Assembly (NCBI GenBank): GCA_000934455.1
Contig: KN888233.1
Span: forward strand, 14,328 to 55,605
Length of the DNA stretch: 41,278 nucleotides
Direction: 5' to 3'
Origin: Apostichopus parvimensis
Taxonomy: Eukaryota; Echinodermata; Holothuroidea; Aspidochirotida; Stichopodidae
Of the stretch, positions 12,801 to 24,115 are shown one piece after another; position 1 is the stretch's first letter; each line of letters opens with the position of its first letter. Under the pieces are notes generated by a model. The model was given only the letters and a program-made list of their open reading frames with translations, searched no databases and was not told the DNA's origin. The translations under genes and the position numbers were made by a program.

Positions 12801-15800
12801 TGAAGATGACACAACAGATGATAAAGCCTGGGGGAAGAAACGACGACTCTTTCACGGAGCCGATTTTGTTGGGGATAATATTCTTGGTGAGGAAGATCTC
12901 AAAGTTATTATTTATTTAATTTTTTTTTGGCTCATTGGATTATCATTGATAGGAAACTATTGTATACATTAGCTCATGTGATACGGTGTCAGATCACAGA
13001 AAAGTAAGATCCATGTTGAAACTTGTAAGAAGCTTTCCAATAGCTACAGTGAGATTTACTTAACAGCTCCTGATTTGTGACATTTGGGCATATTGACTTA
13101 AAGGATTGGTTCAGGTGTCTGACATGTCTATCTTGTATGAAAGAGCTTAAAAAGACAAACAGAATAGTGAAGAAACTACCATGATAGCGTTCTCTGTTAA
13201 GGAGATATCACACTTTGAAGATTTCAAAATTTCTTTGCAAATGACTGGTGTAGAAAGACTAACTGTGAGGGTGTGATGTCACATCCTCACTTCCTTAACA
13301 TGTGTCAATATANNNNNNNNNNNNNNNNNNNNNNNNNNNNNNNNNNNNNNNNNNNNNNNNNNNNNNNNNNNNNNNNNNNNNNNNNNNNNNNNNNNNNNNN
13401 NNNNNNNNNNNNNNNNNNNNNNNNNNNNNNNNNNNNNNNNNNNNNNNNNNNNNNNNNNNNNNNNNNNAAACTATTGTATACATTAGCTCATGTGATACGG
13501 TGTCAGATCACAGAAAAGTAAGATCCTTGTTGAAACTTGTAAGAAGCTTTCCAATAGCTACAGTGAGATTTACCTAACAGCTCCTGATAAGTGACATTTG
13601 GGCATATTGACTTAAAGGATTGGTTCAGGTGTCTGGCATGTCTATCTTGTATGAAAGAGCTTAAAAAGACAAACAGAATAGTGAAGAAACTACCATGATA
13701 GCGTTCTCTGTTAAGGAGATATCACACTTTAAAGATTTCAAAATTTCTTTGCAAATGACTGGTGTAGAAAGACTAACTGTGAGGGTGTGATGTCACATCC
13801 TCACTTCCTTAACATGTGTCAATATATTTCATTAAAAAATAATTACATTGTTTTTCACAAATCTAAAAAAATATAATCAAACATTCTTCAGATGTTAAAT
13901 CTCAAATACTTCCCTTGACACATATGAGATCTCCTGACGTATCTTTTGGTTGTAAGTCATAAAATCTTACAAAATAGTTTAATAAAATAACAAAGACTTT
14001 TCAGGAATGTGAGGATATGACGTCACAGCTAGTCTGATTTCAGCAGTTTCTACACAATCAGATAGAACTTTAAACTTGAATATCTCCTAAACGGAAAAAG
14101 ATATTTGAATAATTTCTTCACTATTGGGTTTCTTTTATTGTCCTCTTTTCATATAAGATAAACATTTGTGACACCCGAACTAATCCTTTAATTGAAACAC
14201 ACCTTGTCTCTAGGAAGTTCTGCATGTACAGTAGTCAAGCAAAACACTGGTGAATGGAGACACTGGTTGTATGTAGAAGCACATCTTCTAGAGCTGTGGC
14301 TTGTGGAACTGTATACTGTATACTGTACACCCATGTTGCACAGTATGTGGACATGCTTGCAGTTATAATATCATTTTACTAATAATAATATATTTCACCT
14401 TATGCTCGCTACACATATGTCATTGTCATAGCACCGTTTTGTCATTTTTGTTTTGATCAGATAATCTCCAGGAGGATGAGGAGGAAGAACAAGCAGCCGA
14501 GGAAGAGGAAGCCAGGATGATCCAGAGGAGGATGGCAGAGGCTCTCGATGAGGGAGACTTTGCTATAGATATAGCTGAGGTAACAAAGGAAAAACATACT
14601 TTTTTATACAGGGAGATGTTTTGAAAGTTCATTATACATGCATATTTGCGTGGATGAAACAACACACATATCTATACACACAAAGCATGTGTTTGTCTTG
14701 TCACCTTAGTAACCACATGCCGTATCGCAATACTTATTCAAATGAACATTCATTATGCCAATGGATGCAAATTAACACCTTTTTTTGGAAGGGGGGGTGT
14801 GGGGCAGTAGATAAGGGGTAAAGACATGTATCATTCAGTTTTGCCTCCTGATGAAGGTTTCAAGATTTACCAGATTCGTTCATTCAACTGATCAACAGAG
14901 TAATTCATTCAACCATATTTCCGTTTACATTTTACTTGTGCATGTGTTAACAGTTTGCAAAGAGAACACTGAACGTACAATGAGGTAATCACTATAAACT
15001 GAGTTTATTCTTTAGTTACTCCATAAATTTCCACGGACAATGTATTCTCTTTTCCACGCAAGGTTAAGTTTCCAACTGTGATGTACAGTTTGGTCAATGC
15101 AAAAGTGCATATATTTGCACGCGAAGCGGTATCGTGTATGTTATATGCAGCATTTGTTTGCAGTGCACTTTTACATGACATAAGCATGTGCAAATAGGAC
15201 TGAGTGTCCATGGCTGTACCTTTTAACTTTTACCTTTAACTTTTATCTGTAATGGTCTGAACACTGTTTTACATTTTCACATTAACCACTACATCAAATA
15301 TTCAATTTTTTGTGTTTTAGACTGATGAGACTGAGAAAGAGGAGACAGAGCTTAAGGATGAAGAAGCTAAAGTCAAGAAAGACTTGAGTAAACTCACCAA
15401 GAAGGAGAAACTTCAGGTGAGATTCATTAGATTGTGTTTGAAGGTGATCAGTATTGGCCCTAAAATCACTCTTGTTTTCCTTCGTTTATTGTACTTATTA
15501 AATTGTTTTTCTGTAATGGAGATGGGAAGTTTAAATGCGGATATTAACATGATGATTGCAATATTGATGGCATTGGTTTAAGTATCAACACTGTTCACAT
15601 TCTGCCCTCAAAATTGTTAACAGAAAAACAAAGAAAGTAAAAGGTTTCAAATCCTAGTGGCACTTTGTGCAGTTTGAAAAAATTGCATCTCTCAAACACT
15701 ATTTCTAAACTAGGATGCCTTCCAGACCGAGCAAGATTTTTTTTAAACTGTTTTTGTGAGATCTTCACAAAGATCTCTGTCACATAAGCTTAACAAGATG

Positions 15801-18800
15801 ATTGGGTGTGTGTCCATTTTAAGGCATTTTAATACTCCTTCACAGCGTGGTAAATATATCTGGCTATGTTCGTGTTTCTCAATTTCGTGATATAATAGAA
15901 CCTTGAGGATAGGAAGTTGACAACATTTTTTGGGGATTCATACTGATGTAATAAAACAAAAATTGCAACAACTAAGTGTCATTAATGACTTGCTAATTAA
16001 CATTATTGTTTGAAAAGTTGCAATCTTGCTTTGAGCAATACTGGTTAGAATGATGCTTGAAGTTAGCTACCAAACTCAACGAGCTGCTTTAGAAGGTAAT
16101 GTTAGTTCAATTTTGACCTTACTTAGTTTGTTTTGTGCTAAAAATGTGTTTTGATTCTTTGTTGTTTGATTTTGATTATTTTATTAATCGATTAACTAAC
16201 TGTAATCATTTATCAATTTATTTTAATTTGTCTTTTTGTGAAACAGATTCTTAAAAAGGAATCACCTGAAATGATGGAGCTTGTGGAGGATTGTAAAACA
16301 AAGGTAATCATTGTTAAAGAAATTAAAAATACATATACCACTAGAGAATCAACCATTTAACCAAGAACTTTTGAGGGAACACATGTGAACGGTTGGTGGG
16401 ATGAATAGTGAACGGTTATATGGTCCAAATATCTTGCCAGTGGTAGAGAGGATCCCAGGATGGTACAAACTGCACAAGTATGGCTCATTAGCGAGCAGTG
16501 ATGAAGTATGGCTCACTAGGGAGAAGTGATGTTCATAGATTCTCTGTAACTTAGGATTTGCTACGAGCAATTTTTAGGTTTGAGTATTTTGAGATTTCCC
16601 TTTGAGGCATGAATGGTAACTTTGGTATCATTATCCAAATTTACAGTTTGGCTTTGAGAACTTAAAGTCAGACATTCTTGTTTTTTTGTTTTTCTTTGGG
16701 GGGGATTACTATACACTGTCTGTAACTACCTTATTTTACAGTAATGTTCCATTCACAAATCACTGATAACTACCTTTCTAAGCAATGATAAAAAAAACCA
16801 AAACAATGAAATTGCACCATTCTGAGGATTGAAGCAAAAATTTTCACTTCAGTAGACTTTGTAACCACCAAGTAATGACTTCTAGCTTGGAAAAGAACCT
16901 CTGTTTAACACAAGAATCATGCTCAGCATAGTAACCTTTGATCCTTCACAGCTTCTGGAATTGAAAGATGAACTACAACCCTTAATGGACCAAGTGAAGT
17001 CTGGGAGAATACCACAAGGCACTCTAGGTGTCACCTACCTTCAAACCAAGTACCATCTTTATCTCAAGTGAGTATTAAAATGGAATCAGTTGGCAGGGAG
17101 TTCAATAATTGATTTTCAGCAATGGCAGAGTCTTTCTACATTGTACAGAACCTTCCTTTGATGTAGCAAACAACATTGATTTCTTTCATTTAGGTCTTTC
17201 TTGTTTTGTGAGAAAAGTTAGTAAAGTGAGCACATTTTCTACTCATTTGTAGACCAGTAGAATTACTAAAATGTCCCTCAGAATTGTGTATAACTTTTCA
17301 TGTATTTTGTCCATTTTGGAAATATTTTTGGAACTTTCGAATCAAGACTATGTTCATGTTACAACCATCTCACCAACAGTTTTTATAATGTCACCACTAA
17401 CGTGTAACTGATCATCTCACATTACCACAATTTATATCCTTTGTATGGATTAGGTATGATTATTACCCCTTTTGTTTTCATTCTTCTTACAGCTACTGCC
17501 TGAACATTAACTTCTATATGGTAATGAAAGCTAAACATATTTCTGTCAAAAACCACCCAGTGATTGGAAGGATCCTATCCTACAGAAAGGTTTGTGCCTT
17601 TAACTTAACAAGATTTATTAATCGGGTATAAAGCATAATATATTCCTGATGTCATACTTCCCGGAAAGCGATTTTACAGAGTTTACATGAAGTTGTGATA
17701 GAATTGTTGTAAACTTGTAATGGAATCCAAAAAATAGATAACTGCACATGGGCAGTAAAGTAACTATACTTAGGTAGAAATGTTGTATTCCACATAACAG
17801 TTACCATAGCAACTCATACCATTTCTTCAGATTTCCTGGTTCAGTGATAATCCTTACTTATTAATTAAGCCTCGGACAGCTGTTTCTGGACCAAAGATAA
17901 CATACATTTCTTCAGTCTTCGCACAGCTTTTGCTGAAAGTTATATTACTCATGGTATTCACTCAGTCGTGTTCTAGTGCAAAGAGTTAACGGTTGGTTTC
18001 TCTTTATTTCCTGTCTGGCGTAACCATCATCTTTGTTCTGAATCGTGGGGTAAAGTAAATAATAACAGTAGAACTCGAGTTCTGCAAAGATTAACAGGGA
18101 CATGGAAACGAGCAACGTTATCGAAACACTGAACATGTTGGTTCACAGTCAGGGTCTTTAAAATGAGCTGAAGTGGAGAATCTCTTAGCAACGGATGTTA
18201 AATACTGTTGTTGACACAACCAGCTTCTTAAAGGGTGTGAAGACTCGCGCAAAAAGAAATGTCTAATGCCGGTAATCTGACCTAGTTTCAAATGAGGTGT
18301 AACAGAACTGTTAGACACCACCATCGATCCCAGAAAACACACACACAGCTTGCTACCATAGGTAATTAGACACTAGTGTACAGTCAGTACATACAGCTGC
18401 GGTCAATACCCATAGCACAGTGTACAAACGATACAGCGATGGACATCTCAGGTCCAGCTAAAGATAACAAGGTATCACGTTTCATTACTGTCTGCATTTT
18501 GTAGCGACAAGAGAAACACTTCACTTGCAAGCAACGGAAAGTTAACTTTTTAAAGATGGCGGCACGCTGTTTGGGGCGAGTCTTCAATGCCTTTAAATAG
18601 AGGAGGAGTTTGTCTCCAAAAACATTTCAATGTTTAGCAGTCTGTATTGAAGAGGAAGATTCTGGTTTTCTTTATCCAGTTGATAAATGAGTTGAAACCG
18701 GCTGATGAACAGATGAAGGAAGAGATTGAGCATCTGTTATCAGAGAAAGATGTCGACCTGGGCGAGGAGATGTCACCGTCATCATCATCACCAGAGGAGA

Positions 18801-21800
18801 CGAGACAGCCAGAGAGGAAGGAAGTCAAGAAGAAGAAGAGGAAGAATAAGAAGAAGCTGTCAGCAATGTTGGATGAAGATGAGATAGATGTTACTAAAAC
18901 TATTGGAGAGGTAAGATAAATCATTCATCCATTATGTGTGAATTCTGTTTGGTTTGCTGGTGTAAACCCATTTACAACATATTAGTGATAATCTGTTCTG
19001 AAGATGCTATTTAGAGGTGTGATATGTGTCAGTGTCTTGAACATACAAGACAGGGGGTGGGAGGGGGGGGGGTCATGTGGGCATTTCTGCACCTCCTTCA
19101 TCTGTCAGGGAAATGGTTCAGTGGGGGGGGGGGGGGGGGGAAATGGTTCAGTCGTGGTGTTACTTCATACAGTCATGGTAGAATTCGATCATTCTTCTCC
19201 TTCCAACCTCACATAAAAAATTCAAGATTATTTGTTGACACAACACTCGCAAGGTAGCCTGTCAATCCCCGTACATGCATCTAGATTTAGATTTTAAAAG
19301 ACAACCGCATGGCAATGGGCTAAAAATTGCAAAGGTTATTTGAAGAGGCCGGTAGTATGACAACATGAAGCATTGCTGCCCAGTGGTAGACCGTCTAACA
19401 TGCTATTTTGCTCTCAAAGTATAACAATAATTCATATAAACCAATATAAAACGCCTAACAAATTGTACCGCATCTCATAACACAGGAAGAGGAGGAGGAC
19501 GACTTGACTGAACAAGAACAAAAGGCTCTGGAGTATTACAAGAAACTGGAAGCTCAGCAGCAGGAAAGGAAATCCATGCTAAGGTATCGTACAGATCGAT
19601 TTTTGAATATACTGGTGGCAAACCTCAACATGATTTACAGAGAGTAACTCCACACCATTAACTTGATAACCTCATCCTGACATAACAATTTATTAATAAC
19701 AAAAAGCATTTGAAGGCATGTGTACTGGCTACAGCTGAGTGAAATTAAATTGTCCTGATGGCAAATGAGCTGAAATGTGTCCTTTCACCCAATTATCCTC
19801 ACCCTTGCCAGGGAATATCCATAGGAAATGTTCGTGTTTGTGAAGGATATATCCATAGGAAGTGTGTTCTTGTTTGTGAAGGATATAGCCATAGGAACTG
19901 GTTCTTTAGTTCATGGATGTGTTCTTTCAATAGGTTATATCCTGGCAAGCCTAACTATGATAATTAGATGGCCTTGTTGCTTTCCTCAATGAATATACAC
20001 TGTCAAAAATATTTGTACACAAAAGAAGGAGAAAAGCTAATAGTGCATATTGATGATGTCTCAATGACATATGCCGAGGTAGAAGCTGTTTGTGTGAATG
20101 ATAGTATACAACCATTTGCTTTAAATTGTACTTGATCATTTTATGGAATGATGATATCGTCCTCTTGTTAACTTCTCCTTGAACAGGGAGTTACATCCAG
20201 AGGAGGGTGGTGATGATGATGATGAAGAGATGGACGGATTGGAAGAAGGAGATGGAGATCTCAACGAGAAGCAGACGGAAGAGGAAGGGAAACGAGCCAT
20301 TACATATCAGGTTTATGATCATTTATTTGACTTGGAAAAATTTGTTTTGGATAAACTTGGTTTTGGTCTGATTCGAAGAGTAGACACAGGATCGACAAGA
20401 AATCCTTATCAAGGACTCTCTGAGTAATAGGACAGAAACCTTAGATGCTAGTTCAATGCTGGAATAGTACTTGTCTAAGGCATCTTTAAGCCTAGCTTTT
20501 GATACTTTGCAGTAGCATAACCAACCCAGGTGAACCATTCCATCTATTCAAATCCTCTTAGAGGAAAATTTCTACAGAAAGTTTATCGACTCATTTTGGG
20601 AGAAGTAGTCTGAACAAAATGACTTTTACATAAGTCAGAAAGTGATACAAATCTAACAAAGGGTTGTCATAAAATTTTAAAAAAAATAAATAAAAAAGAA
20701 TGGAATAGACACAAATTTGGTCTTTTTTGATTTCCAAATTGTGTGATTTGTGATGTATGGATTTTATCGAGGGTCTCGGTTGCCTTCCCACTGCAATGAA
20801 GTCTTTGGTTGCCTCTCGTAATCATATACCTCCTCTCATCAGATGTAGTTTACTCAAAAGTGAAAATCAGTTTGTCATCTATTGACACTCACAGTATGGT
20901 TTCTCTTAAAGAATATTTCACGCTGACAGAAGTTACACCTTTTACCAATAAAATCGATCGTGTTTTCTTCCCCTCCATTTTCTCTCAGATTTCCAAGAAC
21001 AAAGGTCTTACCACCAGAAAGAAGAAGGAGTTAAGAAACCCTAGGGTCAAGCACCGAAACAAATTCAGGAAGGCCAAAATAAGACGCAAGGGACAGGTAT
21101 GAACAATCACATGTAGAAAACAACAGAACTTGTAAAAGCAAGTTTCAATAAAATCCATTGAAGATGATTGTTGAATTAGAGGAGACCAGAATATCAAAGT
21201 CACTTTTTTCCAAATTTTTAACAGATACTTGAAAGACTGGAAAGATCAGCAATGTTGGCCACAAAGTTAATCAAGGATGAAAAAAAATGCTAAAATTAAT
21301 CAAAAGCACTCGCTTGTATGCTCTGATTCTACAAATTATTTGCATGCCTAAAGGTTTAATGAGTTGAACACATGGAGGAAGAATATTTTGAAGGTGGCAC
21401 TCTCTGGAACGATAGGGAGTGTTAGCTCAGTGGTTAATGCAGGTGCCTTTCAATCATAAGGTCCCAAGTTCGAGTCACTCCAAGATTAATGTATGTCGTC
21501 CAGTTACAGAGTTGTTGACAATTGATAATTCATAATCATGGACGTTAAATATGAATCTAAGAGACTGGCTTCGGTCAGCTTGCGGCTTTGATAAGCCAAT
21601 GAGGCTTCTTCACGAGTTCCTGCTTGCAGGAGGATCTAAAATACATACAAACATACATAAATGTTTTGATCATTTCTGTCTGTTGTCATAATAGAAAGGT
21701 TGTATCTTTTGTTGATTGGAGGTCATTAAATACCTCGGTAATTAAGTTTGTTATGTGTTAGTCTCTTCAGGCTTGTCCTATCAGTGATAGACTGTGTACA

Positions 21801-22102
21801 GATTCAAAACTAATATATGCTTTCCATGTGTTAATCGGACATAATTTAACAAAAATACAACCCTTGACATTTGCTTGGACGAATTTAAGACTTCATTTCA
21901 CCCATCAGACTTTAGGAACCAAGGCCCCCGTTTAGTTCTCTGAGACTCATCCGTACATGATATTGTAGCAAGTGTGAATTTTGTGTTTTTTTGTTCTGCT
22001 TTTTCTCTGTAGGTCCAAGAAGCCAGAACAGAGGTCCAGAGGTACGGTGGGGAGCTGTCAGGTATAAGAGCTGGCGTTGTGAAGAGTGTGAAATTGAAGT
22101 AA
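9878..22102 (+). CDS. UTP3: UTP3/SAS10, small-subunit processome component, 13 coding exons
   Basis: Exons are 9878-9897, 11924-12128, 12679-12886, 14461-14579, 15321-15416, 16247-16303, 16952-17067, 17493-17589, 18680-18910, 19486-19583, 20187-20310, 20989-21096 and 22013-22102 (TAA). All phases agree and give 522 aa; the human protein is about 479. UTP3 is a nucleolar protein of the U3 snoRNP/SSU processome for 18S rRNA processing; the yeast homologue is Sas10. Exons 2-4 encode acidic D/E-rich segments (EEDSEEELEKK, EEDGEDEDD). The Sas10/Utp3/C1D domain spans about residues 230-312 (TLGVTYLQTKYHLYLNYC, NHPVIGRILSYRK). A lysine-rich, NLS-like tract KKKKRKNKKK lies in exon 9. The conserved Sas10 C-terminal domain runs about 455-522 (GLTTRKKKELRNPRVKHRNK, RYGGELSGIRAGVVKS). 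The ATG is chosen because MSQRKQR splices in frame to exon 2. UTP3 identity is very secure; exon 1 is short and less certain. Confidence 0.95.
9898..11923. other. UTP3: UTP3 intron 1 (2.0 kb)
   Basis: The first intron follows a 20-nt coding exon. It contains short AT-rich and TACAGTA-rich stretches, a compact inverted repeat at 10201-10234 and degenerate sequence at 10355-10540 with repeated ACCGGTA/ATACC motifs that may be an old transposon remnant. No coding region is seen; the frame at 10687-10953 has no recognisable domain. Confidence 0.5.
10201..10234. repeat. near-perfect short hairpin in UTP3 intron 1
   Basis: ACTTAAGAAT-GACTG-AA-CAGTC-TT-ATTCTTAAGT: 15 paired bases with a 2-nt bulge and a 2-nt tip. 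It could extrude as a small cruciform or fold in the intron RNA. Function unknown. Confidence 0.6.
12954..13312. repeat. 359-bp duplicated block, left copy, abutting assembly gap
   Basis: This block in UTP3 intron 3 is repeated at 13468-13826 at the same length with only a handful of substitutions (about 98-99% identical). The copies flank a run of 155 Ns. The pattern suggests an unresolved haplotype or assembly duplication rather than biology. Confidence 0.9.
13313..13467. other. assembly gap (155 N)
   Basis: A run of N bases within UTP3 intron 3, flanked on both sides by the same 359-bp sequence. Frames that appear to cross it are meaningless. Confidence 1.
13468..13826. repeat. 359-bp duplicated block, right copy
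   Basis: Matches 12954-13312 base for base apart from a few substitutions. It continues on the right into the complete fold-back element at 13612-14191, whereas the left copy stops at the gap. Confidence 0.9.
13612..14191. mobile_element. fold-back MITE with ~190-bp inverted arms and TTAA ends (UTP3 intron 3)
   Basis: The left end is TTAAAGGATTGGTTCAGGTG and the right end, reverse-complemented, is TTAAAGGATTAGTTCGGGTG. The similarity continues inward for roughly 190 bp on each side, including a shared AATAGTGAAGAAA and a GGAGATAT stretch. The element is bounded by TTAA and has no transposase frame. A second copy of the left arm (13098-13312) runs into the gap. Confidence 0.8.
15512..15835. 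repeat. dispersed repeat family, copy 1 (UTP3 intron 5)
   Basis: About 320 bp shares order and motifs with 28423-28766: TGTARTGGAGATGGG, a GGTTT..GTATCAA..ACTGT block, a CAAGATTTTTTT run, AGATCTCTGTCA and a final TTAAGGC. The copies are clearly diverged. No coding content, and no clear terminal inverted repeat was found. Confidence 0.6.
18228..18596. mobile_element. TTAA-type MITE, copy 1 (UTP3 intron 8)
   Basis: The left end is TTAAAGGGTGTGAAGACTCG; the right end, reverse-complemented, is TTAAAGGCATTGAAGACTCG. The 369-bp copy is closely similar to 26753-27120. It ends 83 bp before the acceptor of UTP3 exon 9. There is no transposase frame; the minus-strand 74-codon frame (18118-18342) is fortuitous and recurs in the second copy only because the DNA repeats. 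Confidence 0.85.
19815..19910. repeat. three-unit ~33-bp tandem repeat
   Basis: Three imperfect units carry ATCCATAGGAA or AGCCATAGGAA with GTTTGTGAAGGATAT between them. The array is in UTP3 intron 10. Confidence 0.7.
21409..21662 (+). mobile_element. tRNA-derived SINE, near-complete copy (UTP3 intron 12)
   Basis: The 5' head is tRNA-like. GGAGTG (21416-21421) can pair with CACTCC (21476-21481). There is an A box (TTAGCTCAGTGG) and a B box with a T-arm (GGTCCCAAGTTCGAGTC). An unrelated body follows (CGTCCAGTTACAGAGTTG, then CTTCGGTCAGCTTGCGGC and CTGCTTGCAGGAGGATC), ending in an ATACATACAAACATACATAA tail. It probably uses a partner LINE for mobility. An inverted second copy is at 34318-34750. 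Confidence 0.85.
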
Positions 22103-22426
22103 TATAGCATTGACAAACAGATATAGCACAGTGAGGTAAAAGAGGTATATTGGTACAGTGGAAAGCCGACAGAAATCAGAGCTGGTGTTTTGAAATATAA
22201 CATCGGCCCGGAAGGCAATTATCTTACGACGCCAAACAGCCACATGTGTATGTGGGAGAAGTTTTATAAATAACACTTTCACGTGGTGTGACTTTTACAA
22301 TTTACAGTTTAAGCTCATTGTGGGGTTTTTCTTACAACTTTAATAGACCATTTGAGATGGGAAAACGGTAGATTTGTTGTGGACGAAAAACCAACCTAAC
22401 TTTATCCTGACAAGAATAGAATCCAC

Positions 22427-22607
22427 GACCTTCCAGATGTTAGGTTTATTGCTGTTATTGCCTTCACCTTTATCCACTGGACTGTAGCACTGGCTCAGGA
22501 GAACTTCATATAAAGACCTTCCAGATGTTAAGTTTAATTGCTGTTATTGCCTCCACCTTTATCCTTTATCTGAACTGTAGCACTGGCTCAGGAGAACTTG
22601 ATATAAA
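22427..22607. repeat. two-unit tandem duplication (~90 bp) 3' of UTP3
   Basis: Units 22427-22514 and 22515-22607 both start GACCTTCCAGATGTTARGTTT and end ATATAAA. They abut exactly, and the second has a small internal insertion. Confidence 0.8.
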
Positions 22608-23754
22608 GTTTAGCCTTCAGTCAAGTGGAGTTTAGGTGTAAGTGTAGTGGAATGTTGACAGTAATGAGGGCTGGCTGTATGAAGAATATCAGGTCAGGGA
22701 TACACAGCCAAGACAGAGAGTTTTACTACAGAGATGTATCAGTAAAGATATAATCATGTGACCATGCAGTGAACACAATTGTGAGTGTAAATGGTTACAA
22801 TCTTAACTGAGTGAACATCAAGATCAAAGAATCTATGTATTTGTTTATGGTCTAAGGTCATACCCATCCCAAGTGTTGCTATGTAGGAGGATCACATTGG
22901 GGTTGGACAAATTTACCTTTTGTTGGTCAGAAATCAAGGCAAGTTTAACAAAGACATAAGAATCATAGCCAAGTTAAAGAGTTTCAGTAGGGAAATGAAT
23001 ACAGAGAACAGATGGCAGAAGGCGCAAACATCCAAAACAGAGTTTAGGTGTTAGTACAATCAAGTACAGTGGCATAGCAGTGAAGCAGAGAGCTTGATCC
23101 CAAATCAGATCAGATGTCGTGTGGAGAGCAATCTTAAATGTAACATAACCAAGACAGTATGCTAGAGCAATGGAACAACAGACATCAAGCCAGGTGTTGG
23201 GGTTCATTGCTTTGGCCTCTAACTTGCTTAATTTGGAAGGAACCAACAATTTTTTGGATTATTGTTATTATTTATATCAATTTGACTATATTACACATTC
23301 TTCATGATACCAGCTGCAACTGTGAGCTAGATTTCCTGGTCTGGTCAAAGGATGGAAAGACCAGCAACTATTCTACTTGTTAAGTAACAAGATAAAAAGG
23401 CCTCAAAGAAGCAGCAGAGGATTTTGTTGGGTGAGCAGTTGCTTACTTGCATAGGACCTACATGTAGGGATACCATATTGGTTGAAAAGTGGGACCACCC
23501 CATCGTAGGGGAGAGGTGTAAGGGAGGGGGAACCTACAAAGAAAATTTGGAAGTTTAAAAGGGCAACATACCAAATGGTACTTTAATACAGCTATATACA
23601 CCAGTTTAGTACAGCGTAAATTGCCTATAATTATTATATTTACCAGGAATTATGCTCACCAAAAGATGGTTAATTAGTCTGGATAAGCCAGAATGATCAA
23701 CTATTAAATTAAACTCATTCCTACATCTATTGTCTAGTGGGGTGTTTCACCCTA

Positions 23755-24115
23755 TTTCATTTTGCTTATCGTATAAAGCAGTGATATATTTGAACGTCCA
23801 AAAGAAAATCCTGGTTAATCAAAATGTATGGTAACTCTACATAGATAGGAAAAGTTTAACTGGTAACTCTACATAGATAGGAAAAGTTTAACCAACATTT
23901 AAAGAGGGGGNNNNNNNNNNNNNNNNNNNNNNNNNNNNNNNNNNNNNNNNNNNNNNNNNNTATTTCATTTTGCTTATCGTATAAAGCAGTGATATATTTG
24001 AACGTCCAAAAGAAAATCCTGGTTAATCAAAATGTATGGTAACTCTACATAGATATGAAAAGTAATACTGATAACTCTACATTGATAGGAAAAGTTTAAC
24101 CAACATTTAAAGAGG
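23755..24115. repeat. ~155-bp duplication flanking assembly gap 2
   Basis: Sequence 23755-23910 recurs at 23961-24115 with few changes: TATTTCATTTTGCTTATCG through AACATTTAAAGAGGGGG. The left copy stops at the poly-G run, where 50 Ns (23911-23960) begin. This is most simply an assembly or sequencing artefact at the G tract. Confidence 0.85.
23911..23960. other. assembly gap (50 N)
   Basis: A run of N bases placed directly after a G homopolymer. Confidence 1.

Noticed and set aside
13273..13577. Frames spanning 13273-13577
   Set aside because: They cross the N-run and are not real.
18118..18342. Related minus-strand frames at 18118-18342 and 26643-26867 as a conserved small protein
   Set aside because: They are similar because both lie on copies of the same non-coding MITE; the frames extend into unrelated flanks.
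19004..19257. Glycine-rich frames around the G tract
   Set aside because: Produced by a poly-G run and a short repeat within UTP3 intron 9.
21415..21482. Genuine tRNA gene
   Set aside because: The anticodon arm is irregular, and the sequence continues into a body and tail repeated at 34.3 kb, as expected for a SINE head.
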